Assembly: GCF_007655135.1 (NCBI RefSeq)
Contig: NC_045130.1
Location: forward strand, 30,314,605 to 30,378,604
DNA length: 64,000 bases
Direction of reading: 5' to 3'
Origin: Punica granatum
Taxonomy: Eukaryota > Streptophyta > Magnoliopsida > Myrtales > Lythraceae
Part shown: positions 48,837-60,998 of the stretch, one piece after another
How the letters are laid out: every line of letters begins with the position of its first letter
Numbering within the stretch: position 1 is the stretch's first letter
The notes under the pieces: model-generated
What the model was told of the DNA's origin: nothing
The model's input: only the letters and a program-made list of their open reading frames with translations
Database searches by the model: none
Made by a program: the position numbers and the translations under genes

Positions 48837-51800
48837 ACACATATTACCTCATGTCTGTGAAATCAAGAGGAGAGGCAGAACTACTGGAGGTTGCAGGTTC
48901 TAATGAAGAAAGTTGTAGAGAAGCTCGAAGGACGGCCACCATTGTCATCGTGTATGTATCATATTATTCACTTTTTAGTTATTTTTTCACGAGTTTGTTA
49001 CATTTACTGTTGCCAATATATATTCATAAGAGTGTTCAGCCTCGGGTTAATTTTTTTTTGTTGGCTGGTATTGGATGGGCATAATTCATTCAAGAAATAG
49101 AGCTGTGAATAAAGCTTTCGTGGTGAAAGAGATGTAAATTGAAAGAGCTGTCGATTGTATCGTTGTGTACGTTACTGGATTTGTTTCGAGAACATTTTGG
49201 CAGTCGGTGTATGAAAATTGTTGCGGGTTTATGGCTCTTTTCATTTTACTCTCAATGACAGTAAAAGTATGATTAGAAGTGGAAAAGATTTCAGTTTGAA
49301 AATGGACTGGCATTTCGATTCGATAACTTACAGTTTTAATTTCAGAGCTGTTCATTTTCATCTAAAAATGCATAGATTAGTATCCCGAGCACATGAAAAG
49401 GCAAATACGGGGTCTGAATAATTGAAGCTGCTCGATATGACATGTTAGTTTGTGAGAAGTTTCACTGTTCAGTGGACCGCTTCAAGTCATTATCAATATC
49501 GGTTTTCAAAGCTAGGGCGCCGTGAGCGCAACTTAGATCGGATACCATCGTGGAAATCGACCAGCTCAAGCATGTCCTCGCTTTGGAAAGACATTTGCTA
49601 ATTCCAGTTCTGTAATCATTTCGCGTAGGTCCGGACGACTTCCTTATTTGGTCGGAAGATGGTTGATCAAGAATCATGACATGACATTGGTCAGGACGAC
49701 TTCATCTTCGACTTTCTTTTTTCCTTTTTTTTTTTAAAACTTTTGAAAGTAATTAAAAAAATCTAAATAAATAACCTTTTTTTTAACTTATCTTTTTGAT
49801 TAAAAATGTTTTTTTAAGCAATTTTATTAGAAACCAACATAAACCAGCAAAAATAAAAGCAATTAATCTAAGGGAAATTAGATAGCTCCCCTTCGTATAG
49901 TAGGATATTAAAAAATCGATGGATTTGCCATGCATCGTATTTAATTCCAACTCTTGGATCATGTTTTATCTTGGCCACGAAACGCAACCCAATTGTTGTA
50001 CAGTCTTTTCTCCTTCGTGTCTTGTGTCCAATAGAACATCTAAGCCTCGAATCCCTAAAGGAAAATTTAAAGCGATGTTTTACATGTTAATTGGATACGA
50101 GATACCTAATGGACGAATGCATAGCATATTTGAGTCATTAGATTGGAATGGATATGGCAATAGTTATGATGTACCGAAGAAACAGTCACGGATGAAATGA
50201 ATTTCACAATTGCGCTCGGTTCATTCAATTTATTTAAATTAAATTAAATCTTTTTTTCTTTTTCTTTTTGAGGTAAAATGAAATAGCATTATTCCTTTAT
50301 ACATCACTAGGTTTTTTGGCCCGTGTGTCTCGCTGGACTTTTACTATAAATATAATTGAATTTATCTAATTCAAACTTTATTATATTTATTTAATTTTTG
50401 TAAAATTCATATTTATTTTTCCAATAGTATATAATATCCAATAGGTATATCCAAATATCTCAAGAAATTATAATTAATTCACATATTACTATTCTATTGA
50501 AGAAGGAAAATAGTACTTTTATTTTTTAAAATTATCATTTTTCTAATTTTGTAAAAGATTAGTAACCATAAGTCTTGTTGATAATTTTGTAGTCATAATA
50601 TTTATAAACTTTTAATTTATATATATTTACTAATTTAATTCTCTTTAATCCAAATTGTATATATATTTATAATTATGTCACTATTTATTACACTGTATTC
50701 AAGTTTTATTTGCTCAATCACTGTATTCAAGTTTATATATTATATAGATTGGTAAAACATGCACGTATTGCATGTGATGTTAATTAAGAATGTTTTTAAG
50801 TTACTCTCACTTTATTTTTTCCTCTTTTGTCTTTAAATTTCTGGTATTTAATTAATTTTTAAATCTTATTGACGCTTTTAAAACTTAATTTGAATTTCTT
50901 CTATGTTCAAAACTTGTTTCTAATTTCCTCGGTCATTGAAAATTATTCTGAAATTTACTAACTTTTTATTTTTATAAATTATTTTTTCTAGTCTTTATAA
51001 ATTTTTGAATTTTTTATTTTATTTTACTTTTTAATTTTAATTTTAATTTTTTTGTAAATTTTATTTTATTCTTTTCTAGTTCTTTATAATTGTTTGAATT
51101 TGTTTTTTTTTTCTGAATTTATGAATTTTTAGGCAATTCATGTCATTTAGAGATTTTCCCCGTACAATGTCACCAACAATGTCATGTGAAAAAATAGATG
51201 GATGTTAAATTTGAGACTAAAAAGGTTGTGGTATATTACTTAATAAAAAAAAAGTTTATATTAGGTTTAAAAAGAAAAGAGTGAGTTTCTTGATTATTGA
51301 CACAGTTAATCCAAATAAGAATAAGAAACACTCCAAACTTTTAGCTGAATGAGTTGAGATAAAGAGATTTCAGATTCGGTTCTCTTGGTAAAAATATTAG
51401 TGCTCCTTTATTAAATTTTTTATTTTTCTTTACTAGGTCTAAGAGCTTTTCTTGTAACTAAAAAAAAAATTAAATATTGAAATGCCTTACGAGAAGGAAA
51501 TAATATCATTTCAACAATATTAGATTATATGAAATGAACGGGCTTGTCTTTATGTTAGACTGCATGTTAAATTATATTAGATTAAATTGTATGAATAATA
51601 TTAGATTGTATCATATTGAAGCAAAAAGGTGTGTTTTCATGTCTATAAAAGACCATATTTAGTCACTCTAGATGAAGTTAATGGATGTCTTTATATAGCT
51701 AGATGAATGAATATAGTAAATATTGTCTAGATACATCGATTGAAAGTGTAATAGCGATTAGATTCATCTAAATTATAAAATATAAAATTGAAAAATGACA

Positions 51801-51884
51801 GTAAAATTTAAAAAAAGTCGATAGAGCTCCATTTTTTATTATAATATTAATAATAGATGATAGATTAATTCTATAGTCCTTTGG
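48837..51884. other. 3' flank of CIP7-like gene and A+T-rich intergenic DNA
   Basis: The first few hundred bases are the likely 3' UTR. From 49.7 to 51.9 kb the DNA is extremely A+T rich. A short block at 50245-50312 (GGTAAAATGAAATAGCATTA) matches 60487-60548, the edge of an interspersed repeat. The open frame at 49919-50200 has no recognised homologue. Confidence 0.45.
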
Positions 51885-52050
51885 ACCTTTTAGCAAGAAA
51901 ACGTTGCATACTGTTCCCAGTGCACCATCTCAAGACACTTGCGTCGGGTCAACTGCAGGTGGCCTAAGGGTGAACTCGGGTCAAGCCTGCACACAAGCCA
52001 TTCGATATCAGCTCGATAAATAGTCCGCACAAGGTTTTTTTTTTTAATGA
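51885..52050 (-). repeat. SINE-like interspersed repeat, family 2
   Basis: On the minus strand GGCCACCTGCAGTTGACCCG, a B-box-like motif, lies in a segment that aligns with the minus strand of 60540-60740 (GGTGGTTGATCCCACACG). The shared order of blocks (GATGGTGCACTGGGAACAG against GATGGTGTACCAGGAGCAG) shows common descent. Boundaries are uncertain. The 52051-52878 stretch that follows holds only unassigned repeat-like DNA. Confidence 0.5.
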
Positions 52051-53285
52051 ATAATACGATAGGCAGAAGCTTCACAATAGTTGGCTCGATAGGTTACGCG
52101 AGTTTTAAATAGTCTACTTGTAAAATTGTAAGTGCTCGCGTCAATCATATCGAGCAAATGCTGGGCCAATGTTGAAACCATATATTTTCAAGTCGATCCT
52201 TAAACTTTTTGGCCAGCTCCAAATCGGCTCTGGGACCATTTCGTCCTTTTTCAGTTCCACCCGGAACTCTCCGGACTGTTCCATATTTACCCATAGTCGT
52301 TTGAGGTAATTTTAGACAGATTCCTAAAGTTTATGGGCCGTTTCAATTCATTCCTTGAGCAGTTTAAAGCAATTATAAGTCAACTCATGAAATTTCAGAC
52401 CTTTTTCAAAATCGGTCCTTGTCTGTTTGAAAGCCACAAAATCGCGTTAACATAACGCCCGTGCTTTGATCTTGACCTAAACTTGCTTAACAAATTGATT
52501 AATTTGTGAAAGGGATTTTCGTAATCGTACCTTTGATCGTAGCTTGATTGATGAATGCATATGTCTTATTTAATCATATGTCCAAGCTCAAATAAAAGAG
52601 TGATGTCATAATCCTTAAGTACGAGTTTTGAAATTGGCCAAAAGAAAACACAAGTTTTGAGGTGAAACATGAGGTAGCCATCTATGAAAGAGGGTAATCA
52701 ACTTGGGGAATTAATAAATCGGCAAACTCTTGGCAAACAAATTACTGAAAAAGTAGCTGTTCGGCTTGTGAGTCCCTCACCCGCAATAGGTCTCCTGAGC
52801 TCATCTCTCTGATCGTAGACCGACAAATATTAAAGCCATAGGAGGATAGTTTTATAATCCATTAGGCATCCTTAGGCTTTAAGTGTTGGATTTTATTCAA
52901 TGATGTGGCCCGATACATGTATTAATAGTTATGTATTATGGGTTATTTGTAGGTCCGATTAAGTGATCTAATGAAGTTTAAGATAATGAGTCTTAATGAT
53001 ATCTTGGTAAAATATGGGAATTAATGTGCATATACGACAATGTAATTTCTGGTTCTATGACGGACTGAATTAGAAATTACATAATCTTATGCATTTAGAT
53101 GAAATTGAGGGGTTATTGTCCCCGAGTCGTATGTTAAAAGGTGGTCTTATGAGATCCCATTACTTACTAGACTTATACAACCTCTGCGTATTGACTTGGA
53201 AGACCACATACCCGTCATTTGCTCACATAACCCACGGTAAGGATTCAGGTACGCTTCTCATTCAATTTATTTCTCGATGATTTAG

Positions 53286-53575
53286 TTTCTGTTTGGGAAC
53301 AGAGTTATTTTCAACTCAACTCAACTATAAACTTTTTAAAATTGAATAATAGTCCTACAATATTTGAAGTTTCAGAAAAATGCCCCAGCCTCCTCAACAC
53401 TGAACTCCAGATCTGAAGTTCACCTCACAAACGTGCTATGGGGAGCTCCAAATCTCCCATTCCTTTACGGATGAGAGAGGAAAATGCGCAGAAGCAACAT
53501 CATCGAAGCAGATGATCGAACAAAACCAATTGGAGCAATTGGAGAGAGATCGGAACGTGCCTTAGAGGGGGGGGG

Positions 53576-53620
<45 letters not shown>

Positions 53621-54436
53621 TCTCAATCGGAGCTAGATCGAGATCAGTGACCGATATGTTCCTTCAATCAAAGTAATTTCTACCTCGAATCACATCAGCA
53701 AGGCTTCGATTGAAGGCTTGTCGCTTCGATTAGGCTTTGATTCGAGGCAATGGAGATGGACACGGCCAGCAAAGCTTCGATTAGGTTTCGAATCCGTGCA
53801 AAGGCCGGGGCTCGGATCAAGATCGGAGACGAAGATGGACGCCGCCGATTAGACTTTACTTTTGGTGACTAGATGACCAACTCGATGGACCTCTACTTTT
53901 GCTCGGGAGGTGCTGAGGAGGAAGATGATCTGGGTTTCCTCGGATTTTGATTGCAAGATTGCTTTTTTGGTCGATTTCCGTTTGTGGAGTCAATTTGGGC
54001 CCTGAGATTTGAGGATATCTGAGATTTTACTATCTCTCTCTCCTTCACTACTCTCTTTCTCCTTCACTACTGTCTCTCTCTAGAGCAACCCTCTCCTTCT
54101 CCTGATCGACCTCTCTTTCTCTTCATCTCAACATCTCAACCGAGCCCAAAATCATCATGAGTGTGAAGCTCAACTTCACGACGCCCTCGGAGCCTGGATT
54201 GAGGCCCTGCATGCTCCACTTCATGTGCGACTCCTACTTTGGCTAGACGACCATGGAAGTGCAGTAATCAATTAGAGAAGGGAGAAGAAGGCATGAAGAT
54301 GAAGAAGACGATGAACAGTGATCGGTGGGGCAAAATTGAAAAATTTTAAAAACTTTTGGTCTTTTTAAAATTTTAAAAAGTTTGGAGTGGAGTTAAGTTG
54401 AGTTGAGTCAAATATAATTCTAAAACCAAACAGACC
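53286..54436. mobile_element. DNA element of about 1.15 kb inserted in the 5' LTR
   Basis: The ends are imperfect inverted repeats of about 60 bp (TTTCTGTTTGG outward, shared TCAACTCAACT and AAACTTTTTAAAAT). The 3' LTR shows the uninterrupted site GATTTAGCATATG, while the 5' LTR reads GATTTAG, insert, CAGCATGTG. This fits a 3-bp duplication TAG with one copy now CAG, near what PIF/Harbinger elements make, but the exact boundary is ambiguous. The interior is G+C rich with a 12-G run and an AG microsatellite (53567-53615) and no transposase. Confidence 0.8.
53567..53615. repeat. Polyguanine run plus AG microsatellite
   Basis: Twelve G residues followed by about 18 AG units, a 49-base pure-purine strand within the inserted DNA element. 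Confidence 0.9.
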
Positions 54437-54482
54437 CAGCATGTGTGATTTTTGGGGATTTCTGATTCAATTTTCCAACAAT

Positions 54483-54494
54483 TGGCATCAAAAA
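54483..54494 (+). other. Copia primer-binding site (diverged)
   Basis: TGGCATCAAAAA sits 2 bp after the 5' LTR and matches the usual plant Copia primer site TGGTATCAGAGC at 8 of 12 positions. The intact form is seen at 6265-6276. Confidence 0.7.
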
Positions 54495-54533
54495 CACGCA
54501 TGTTTGAATCATTGAGGAATTAGTGTTGGGATT

Positions 54534-56180
54534 GATGTGTGCCCCAGAGGCATTCAGTCATCAATTATGTATTATGACATTTATATATCATGAGACATAT
54601 ATGTTATCTTGTGGTTGCGCTTTCATTTTACACGATAACGTCCTTGGATAGTCGATTCGATAGGCATCAAGTATGACTTGATTATGAGATCCTATCAATG
54701 ATGAACACTATTCCTAAACGTCCCTGGTCGAAGTATTATTGTTAACTAGGACAACGATAATGCAGCAATGCAAGTGTGGTGGTGATTGATGTCCAAGTCT
54801 CATAGGTCATGGATGTAAAGACATCAAGTCACACCGCATGTATGTATTAGGGGTAATGCGTAGTAGACTGACCCACCATGAGACTGCTACATGGGTCGTT
54901 ACGAGATTGTCATTAGCAGTTCTCATAGTGACTATGATGCAGAGGTCCTTTGACTTGAGGTCACCATGAATTCCTATATGTAATGTCGTATATTTTGATG
55001 CTGTCAAACGCCACCATAATAGGCTGGTTATAAAGACAGTTATTGGGTATACCACAGAGCATGGAGAGAAATGTGAATGACCAAGATAAGATTTGTCCCT
55101 CCTTCGTAATGGGAGAGATATCTCACTTGGCCTCTTGGTGGGAGAAGTCTGGAAGTGTATGCGCATACCCAAATGACTCGATATAGAGATATCAAGCTCA
55201 TTTGCTCTGACAGACTTACTCGGAACCAAGAAAAGAGATTGAGCCATACGAAGGATGACATCGACCATGCCTTGGGCTCGATCGAGATATAGAGGACAAA
55301 GGGACATTGCTGCACGATAATATAATCAACATGTTCGTCAAATAGTTGACTTTCCGATTGCTTAGATAACAGTGATGCATTGCTAGATGCCGCTAACTGT
55401 TTGTAATGTTGAAATGGAGATTTCGATATTACTGCCAACGTAATTGGGAACCTACAGGGTCACACGCAACAACCAAATCAGCGGATGATGAAGGTGACTT
55501 CATCTAATACAAATTAGATGAGGTTAAGCACAAGACGGAAATATCGGAAGTTTAATGAGATTAAAACTTCCCAATTGATTGGATTTCGATCATTAGATTT
55601 AATGGATCGACTAGGGATCGAGTCGAGCGATGACACTTGGTCCAGTCATATGATGACAAGTGGACCAATAATGTGTTGACACGTGGCGGACACATAGCGC
55701 ATGGAGAACATCTCTTAGCTATCCCACATTGATTTCATGACCTCCATGAGCTCCTCCTCTAAGCTTATAAATAGGGGTCAAGGCCCTTGGTTAACGGCAC
55801 CAACGCTTGGGTTCAAGAATTACTCGATTCGATTACAACAAGTTGTAATACGATTACAATTTGCTCAAGGGCCTTATTCGGGTCCATTAGTCTGAAAGTT
55901 CTATCTTGTGCATGCGCCTCCCTTCGGGTATAAGTCGCTAGCACCGCCAGTCCCGGAGTTCCATGTGGTTGGCGTGGATACCGGTAGAGGCGCGACACAT
56001 GGAGTGCTTGGTTTGGCGAGCCAGCTTCAGTTTTGCGCGATAAGATCACGCCCATGTACGCTTTATTTGTTTATATTCTTCTAGTATGATCCTAGTTTTA
56101 GGTTTCGCGCGGTAGAAAATTTTGAATTTTCAGCTTTTCGTTGCTTCTGCTGTTGCTCTGTTAGGCGCGCGATTCCTACA
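54534..56180 (+). mobile_element. Solo LTR nested in the Copia leader
   Basis: Begins TGTTGGGATTG and ends GATTCCTACA. A perfect 5-bp target duplication, ATTAG, lies at 54529-54533 and 56181-56185. The start, with GTGTGCCCCAGAGGCATT, resembles the Angela/Tork group of Copia LTRs. A TATA box (TATAAATA) at 55766-55773 precedes the presumed transcript start. At 1647 bp it is a long LTR with no partner, so the internal part and second LTR were lost by LTR-LTR recombination. Open frames inside (54807-55438, 55813-56055, minus strand) are not genes. Confidence 0.88.
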
Positions 56181-56939
56181 ATTAGGGTTTATGAAAATTA
56201 GGGTTTGTGGTTTTGGATTTGGATTAAGGCTGATTAAGGTGAAATTAGGTTTTGTTTGTTGCTGTTCATGTTTAATTATTGTGATTGAGGTTAATTAAGG
56301 GTCAAAAAAGGGTTTTCAAGACTGTTAGGGTTCTGGTCGGCCTTTGTTGGATGCGGCCAGCCCTCGGGCGGCGGAAGGAGGCGGACACAAGAGCAATTCA
56401 GTAATCAGGTATGGTGGTGGATCGTCCTTATGTGTCGACCGAGAGCACTGCAACGACTAGTGGTGGTCGCGAACTACGGCTCGCCGGCTAGTGCTCGTCG
56501 ATCCTAACTCCAACAAGTTGGGATCGTGGTCGCCTATCATCGATTGGACCCTACTGAGTCGGGATGGAATCGAGGATCGACAATCGTGGCTCGTGTCTTT
56601 TGGGCATGGGTCGCTGTTTGCAGGTCATGATTTGGTCTCCCCGACTCTACCCATCGTGGCCACGGAGCTCAACTCTAGCTCTATCCCGAGCCATTATGTT
56701 CGTCTCCTCGATCTCAGTCTCTCTTCTCGAGCCCAATTTATGAGGATGTAGAATTTGGGGGAGATAAGGTTGAGGATATCCTTGAAGGGAATTTATTTCT
56801 CTTCCTATAGTTATTATTTCTGATATTGATTAAACAACGAATTCAGAACAATAGAACAACATTGAAGTACTCCATATTTAGTCTCCAGAGGATATTCCGA
56901 AAGAACAAATTCAATGACCTCAAGAACATATGCTACCAT
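56181..56939 (+). other. Unassigned internal Copia sequence
   Basis: The part directly after the solo LTR (repeated ATTAGGGTTT) looks like the continued untranslated leader. The open frame 56491-56751 resembles no retroelement protein I can name. Confidence 0.4.
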
Positions 56940-57430
56940 GAATCTTTGTGTCGAGAGATCCAAAGACGATGGTTTGCAAATTAAGAAAATTCATCGGGTT
57001 AAAGCTGGCATGTCGTTAATGGTGTCATATATTTCATCAAGTTATCATCTCATTTGGTTTCGAGACGAATGCGATTGATGGATATAGATACCATAAGTTC
57101 AGTGAGAGTTAGTTTATTTGCATGAAAGATTGCAAATCAAAAGTTGCCCCTGTTATTAAAGGAGACAAGTTTAGTCTCAATCATTGCCCCAATAATAAGT
57201 TTGAACGCAAAAAGTTATAGCAAATTTCTTATGCATATACAGTGGGAGTTTGGGAATCTAATGCATGCATAAGTATGTACACATTTGGACATTGCGTATA
57301 TATTTTCCATGTTTGGGAGGTAATTAACTAATTCCACTGTGGATCATTTTGGTAAACAGCCAAACAAGTTTTTTGGTATTTAGAGAGAATAAAGGGATTT
57401 ATACCCACTAAATCAATTCGGTTTGAGATC
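56940..57430 (+). pseudogene. Copia reverse transcriptase remnant
   Basis: Split frames still show the Copia RT series: DPKTMVCKL, then HQVIISFGFETNAIDG, PVIKGDKFSLNHCPNN, and VCTHLDIAYIF. Stops and shifts occur between them. The YVDD catalytic segment expected after FICM has been lost. Confidence 0.85.
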
Positions 57431-57434
57431 ATTA

Positions 57435-57587
57435 AGGTTTTCTTTGGCAAATGAATTTTTTTTTAATTTTACTCCACTCCATCCCAACTATAAATAATTA
57501 TATTTATTTAGGGTTGTAATGATTGTGTTGTTGAATTATGGAAAAAAGTGAAAAAAAAAGTAATGAATAGTTGAGAGAAAGTAACAC
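57435..57587. mobile_element. PIF/Harbinger-like MITE, truncated copy 3
   Basis: Begins AGGTTTTCTTTGGCAAATGA after TTA and holds GTTGTTGAATTATGGAAAAA, the inverse of blocks in copies 1 and 2. The second terminus is missing. It is inserted in the Copia pol region. Confidence 0.65.
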
Positions 57588-57784
57588 TACTTCAACAAAG
57601 GAGGCATAATTCATAACTGTTATGTTGTATATAATTATGAAATATGACCGTGAAATTTTGTTACTGGCTGTGAATTATGTAAAGTTTTGAAAGACCACTG
57701 AAATTATTCTGTGACAATAAGTTGGCAGTTTTATATTTCAACAATCCAGAGTGGCTAGTTATCTTTAAAACACATTAGTATAAC

Positions 57785-57900
57785 TTCCATGCCTGCGAAT
57801 CCGCTCACCAAAGCTTTAACACCCCTTGTCTTTCATGAGCATGTTGCTCATATGGATGTTATGTCTTGTGAGGATGCTATGATTTAGCGGAAGGTTGTAT
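57785..57900 (+). pseudogene. Copia RNase H C-terminus remnant
   Basis: Encodes NPLTKALTPLVFHEHVAHMD, matching the DPLTKGL..FHEHVAHMG end of Copia polyproteins. A stop follows. It marks the end of pol before the polypurine tract. Confidence 0.85.
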
Positions 57901-58296
57901 TTTGATTGTTGTACTACATTATGGATATTTTCTGCAAAATAAGATATATATAGACTACAGTTTGCAATTTATTTCACTTTGTATTAATTCTGCTTGATCT
58001 TACTTAGGATTATAGTGAACTAGTTGGAAATAGGCATATTCATACCAAATTACATGTAATTTCCGTGTTGCGTGCCCATATTTAACCTTTGTCGTTGGAT
58101 TCATTAATATATGTGATCATTGATGGGTCTAGTTACGGCATATATATGTGACAAAGATCGCTTTGATCTCATATTGACATGTTCAATGAACTAGATTGTT
58201 TGAGATGTTTGTAAGGATAACAATTAAAGAATACTCATAAGGTTAACTGTAATACATAACTCTTCGATGAAATATATGCCGGCCCATGTGGGAGAT

Positions 58297-58746
58297 TATT
58301 GAATTTTATTTAACAATGTGGCCCCCCATATGTATTAATCGTTATGTATTATGGGTTATCTTAATTGTAGGTCCGATTAAGTGATCTAATGAAGTTTTAA
58401 GATAATGGGCCTTAATGATATCTTGCTAAAATATAAGAATTAATATGCAGATACCGCAATGTAATTTATGATTTTATGATGGACTGAATTAGAAATTACA
58501 TAACCTCAGGTACTTAGATGCAATTAAGGGATTATGGCCCCCAAGTCATATGTTAAAAGGTAGTCTTCTGATGTCACATTACTTACCAGACAAACACAGC
58601 CTCTGCTTATTGACTTGGAAAACCACATACCCATCCTTTTGCTCATGCAACCTATGCAATGGATTCAAGTACGCTTCCGATTCGATTAATTTCTCGATGA
58701 TTTAGCATATGTGATTTTGGGATTTTTGGACTTCGGTTTTCTAACA
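58297..58746 (+). repeat. 3' LTR of the Copia element
   Basis: 450 bp, aligns end to end with the net 5' LTR, preceded by GTGGGAGAT (polypurine tract) and ending TTCTAACA before the TTAAG duplication. Its left terminus TATTGAA has lost the usual TG. Several differences per 50 bp from the 5' LTR indicate age. Confidence 0.9.
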
Positions 58747-58751
58747 TTAAG

Positions 58752-60070
58752 CAGCTTCAACGTGTTATTGGCGACTCCTAAGAAATTCCCTACCTGACTT
58801 GGAAGTCTCTACCTGTTTGATATCGATGTATTAACATGTAGCAATTTAAGATTTGACTTAGTGAATTACAAGGGGACCGGAAATTATGTCAAACCTCTAA
58901 TCTATGTATATATATATATAGTTGTATCCCCGTAATAAATAGAACTAGAAATGTAATTTTATATATAGTATAAGGTCATAAATGTAATATCTAAATAAAT
59001 AATTATAATTGTATATATACAATTAGGATTAAATTAGTAAATTCATTTAAATTATTTTTTAATTTTTTAATTTTTAATACAAGCACATTCTTAATTTTAA
59101 AAAATAATTTCAAAATTTGTTGAGAAAAAAGAACAAAAATAATAGATCTATGGAAAACTTTCCAATATAATTAGTAACTAAAGAAAAATCTACTGACATA
59201 CAGTAAGCATATTCAAATATTAAACTTTTTTAGAAAAGTAAAAGATAAATCTATTTAAAAAATTTTAAAAGTAAGAATTTGCAAGAGGAATTTATGACAA
59301 TAGATGATTTGCATTTTCATTTTTATGAAATACATGAAAGTCATCTATTATAATTTTTAAAATTTGACATTTAAAAAAATGTAATATTTTTTCTACGTAA
59401 TATCATTTTCTTCATTCATTTTTGATATTACAATTGTTTTAATTATTCTTAATTTATTATTGTATGCAATAAAATTTGAATGGTTTCAATTTAAATAAAT
59501 ATATATAACTTAATGAATATTTCAATTGTGACGTCAAAATTTTTAAAACCATTTGAAAATAATTACTCTAACCAATAGCATCGCACCAGCAAAAAAGCTG
59601 GTAACCCATAAAATGCTATATCCCAAATGTCATTGATGTGCATAAATGATATTAATAATCCGATATTAATTCCTTTCATTTATTGCAAACTGATGCGTTT
59701 ACAACTGTCCAAGAACCTTTTCGGTTGTGAGGCTCCGTTTCGTAAGACGGATTTTTATCTTTTATCTTTTTCTTTTAAGTTTTTTTTCTCTTCATTGATA
59801 GAATTAGATAGTTTTTCTAAAATATTAGCTTGATCAAGTCCCTAAAATATCCGTACATGTTATTTCAAAAGTTAAAAGAAAAAGAGTTAATGCTCCTATT
59901 GATAGAATTAATTTATTGTATAAATTATGGTCCATTACTCAAGTTCAATAGTCTCTCACGTTAATTATATGACAATGGAGAATCAATGAAGGATTCCTTC
60001 AAGGACTCAGGATTTCAAGTAAAGAAGATTGGATGAGTCATTCGAAGATTGGACGCCTTTCATGATAACA
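58752..60070. other. A+T-rich intergenic DNA
   Basis: Only short open frames without homology (for example 59627-59833). No gene or element edges recognised. Confidence 0.5.
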
Positions 60071-60162
60071 TTTTTTTTTGTGTGAATCCAGTATTCGAAA
60101 GTCCAATTAGACCCCAACTAATTCACTTAAGCTAAGTTGGCCCATAAAAATTAACTCTCCCA
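60071..60162 (-). mobile_element. SINE family 1, 5'-truncated copy
   Basis: The minus strand reads GGGCCAACTTAGCTTAAGTG and then GGACTTTCGAATACTGGATT, the 3' body of the SINE at 34910-35096, with an A-rich tail at its + strand start. Confidence 0.6.
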
Positions 60163-60380
60163 ATTTTTTTTTTTTTAAAAAATAACATCTTGGGTGAAAT
60201 TGGACCCAGGATGGGCTCGTGAGTCCCACCCGAAGCGGACCCGCTCCCACATGGGTTTGATTTTTTCGGTGGGCTTTCGGATCGGTTTGCTTCTCCCCGC
60301 AAGCTCTCATATGTCATGATTCTCTCGCCCTCACTACAGCTCATCCCCCACACCACCTCCTCCCCTCCCTCTTTATTTTT

Positions 60381-60490
60381 TATTTTTTTTTATGTGAATC
60401 TTGGTATTGGTAAATTCAATTGAATTTTGACTAATCTAATAAAGTCTGGTCGGTCTACAAAGAGATAAAACTCTCATGGTATAGATTTTT
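60381..60490 (-). mobile_element. SINE family 1, truncated copy
   Basis: The minus strand carries the same 3' body, more diverged, ending ATACCAAGATTCACAT and an A-rich tail. It lies 220 bp from another truncated copy in the same direction. Confidence 0.55.
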
Positions 60491-60740
60491 TTTTTAGTTA
60501 CTTTTACTTTCCCGGTAAAATAAAATTGTATTATTCCTTTACATAATGATCCTGCTCCTGGTACACCATCTGCCGACAGCGTGTGGGATCAACCACCGGT
60601 GGTCTAGGTGCGTAACCGAGCCGAGTCCACGTGCGCCCTGCTCGGGATATCCTTGATAACCTCTTGAGACAAGCTTATTAGTATTCGGCTTGATAGCATT
60701 GATAAGATTGTAAATATATCGCTCATAATCAAGCAAACCC
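60491..60740 (-). repeat. SINE-like interspersed repeat, family 2
   Basis: On the minus strand TCAAGAGGTTATCAAGGATA and, about 60 bp on, GGTGGTTGATCCCAC resemble polymerase III A and B boxes. The 3' part ends GTAAAGGAATAATACAATTT. It aligns with 51885-52050 and, at its end, with 50245-50312. DNA from 60741 to 60990 is unassigned. Confidence 0.5.
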
Positions 60741-60998
60741 ATATATATGACTTTTTTCTTTTAGAAACCATATACATAACTCACGAAATCACACATTTGT
60801 CGAGCTTTTCTTGTGATTTGCAATTAATCCAAAAATGTCAAGAATCCTAACTGCCCACAACCCGCATTCTATTACACACTCGGTTTGACCAGTAAAATTA
60901 TCGGTCGAGAAAGCTCACTATCAAGCTCGAGCTAAACTCTTCGTGGTGGGTCGAGCTTGAGCCTGTCTATGTCCGACTTGGCATCGCTGGGTTACAAC

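Larger units (their letters stand above)
52884..54480 (+). repeat. 5' LTR of the Copia element (interrupted)
   Basis: Begins TGTTGGATTTT and ends TTTTCCAACA. It aligns with the 3' LTR except for the inserted element at 53286-54436. Net LTR length without the insert is about 450 bp, equal to the 3' LTR. A 63-codon open frame at 53089-53280 lies inside and is not a gene. Confidence 0.9.
52884..58746 (+). mobile_element. Copia LTR retrotransposon, full span, decayed and with nested insertions
   Basis: The two ends are LTRs (52884-54480 and 58297-58746) that align over their length once a 1.15-kb insert in the left one is removed. A perfect 5-bp target duplication TTAAG flanks the whole (52879-52883, 58747-58751). 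After the left LTR comes a primer-binding-like TGGCATCAAAAA (54483-54494). A purine-rich tract, GTGGGAGA (58289-58295), precedes the right LTR. Between them lie a solo LTR, pieces of reverse transcriptase and the end of RNase H. Gag, protease and integrase were not recognised. Many LTR differences and stop codons make it an old, immobile copy. Confidence 0.9.

Noticed and set aside
54807..55438. Minus-strand proteins of 130-166 residues
   Set aside because: They lie within a solo LTR defined by a perfect target duplication and are not known retroelement proteins.
56491..56751. Possible Copia gag
   Set aside because: Position fits, but the 86-residue frame shows no gag motif I could name, so it was left unassigned.
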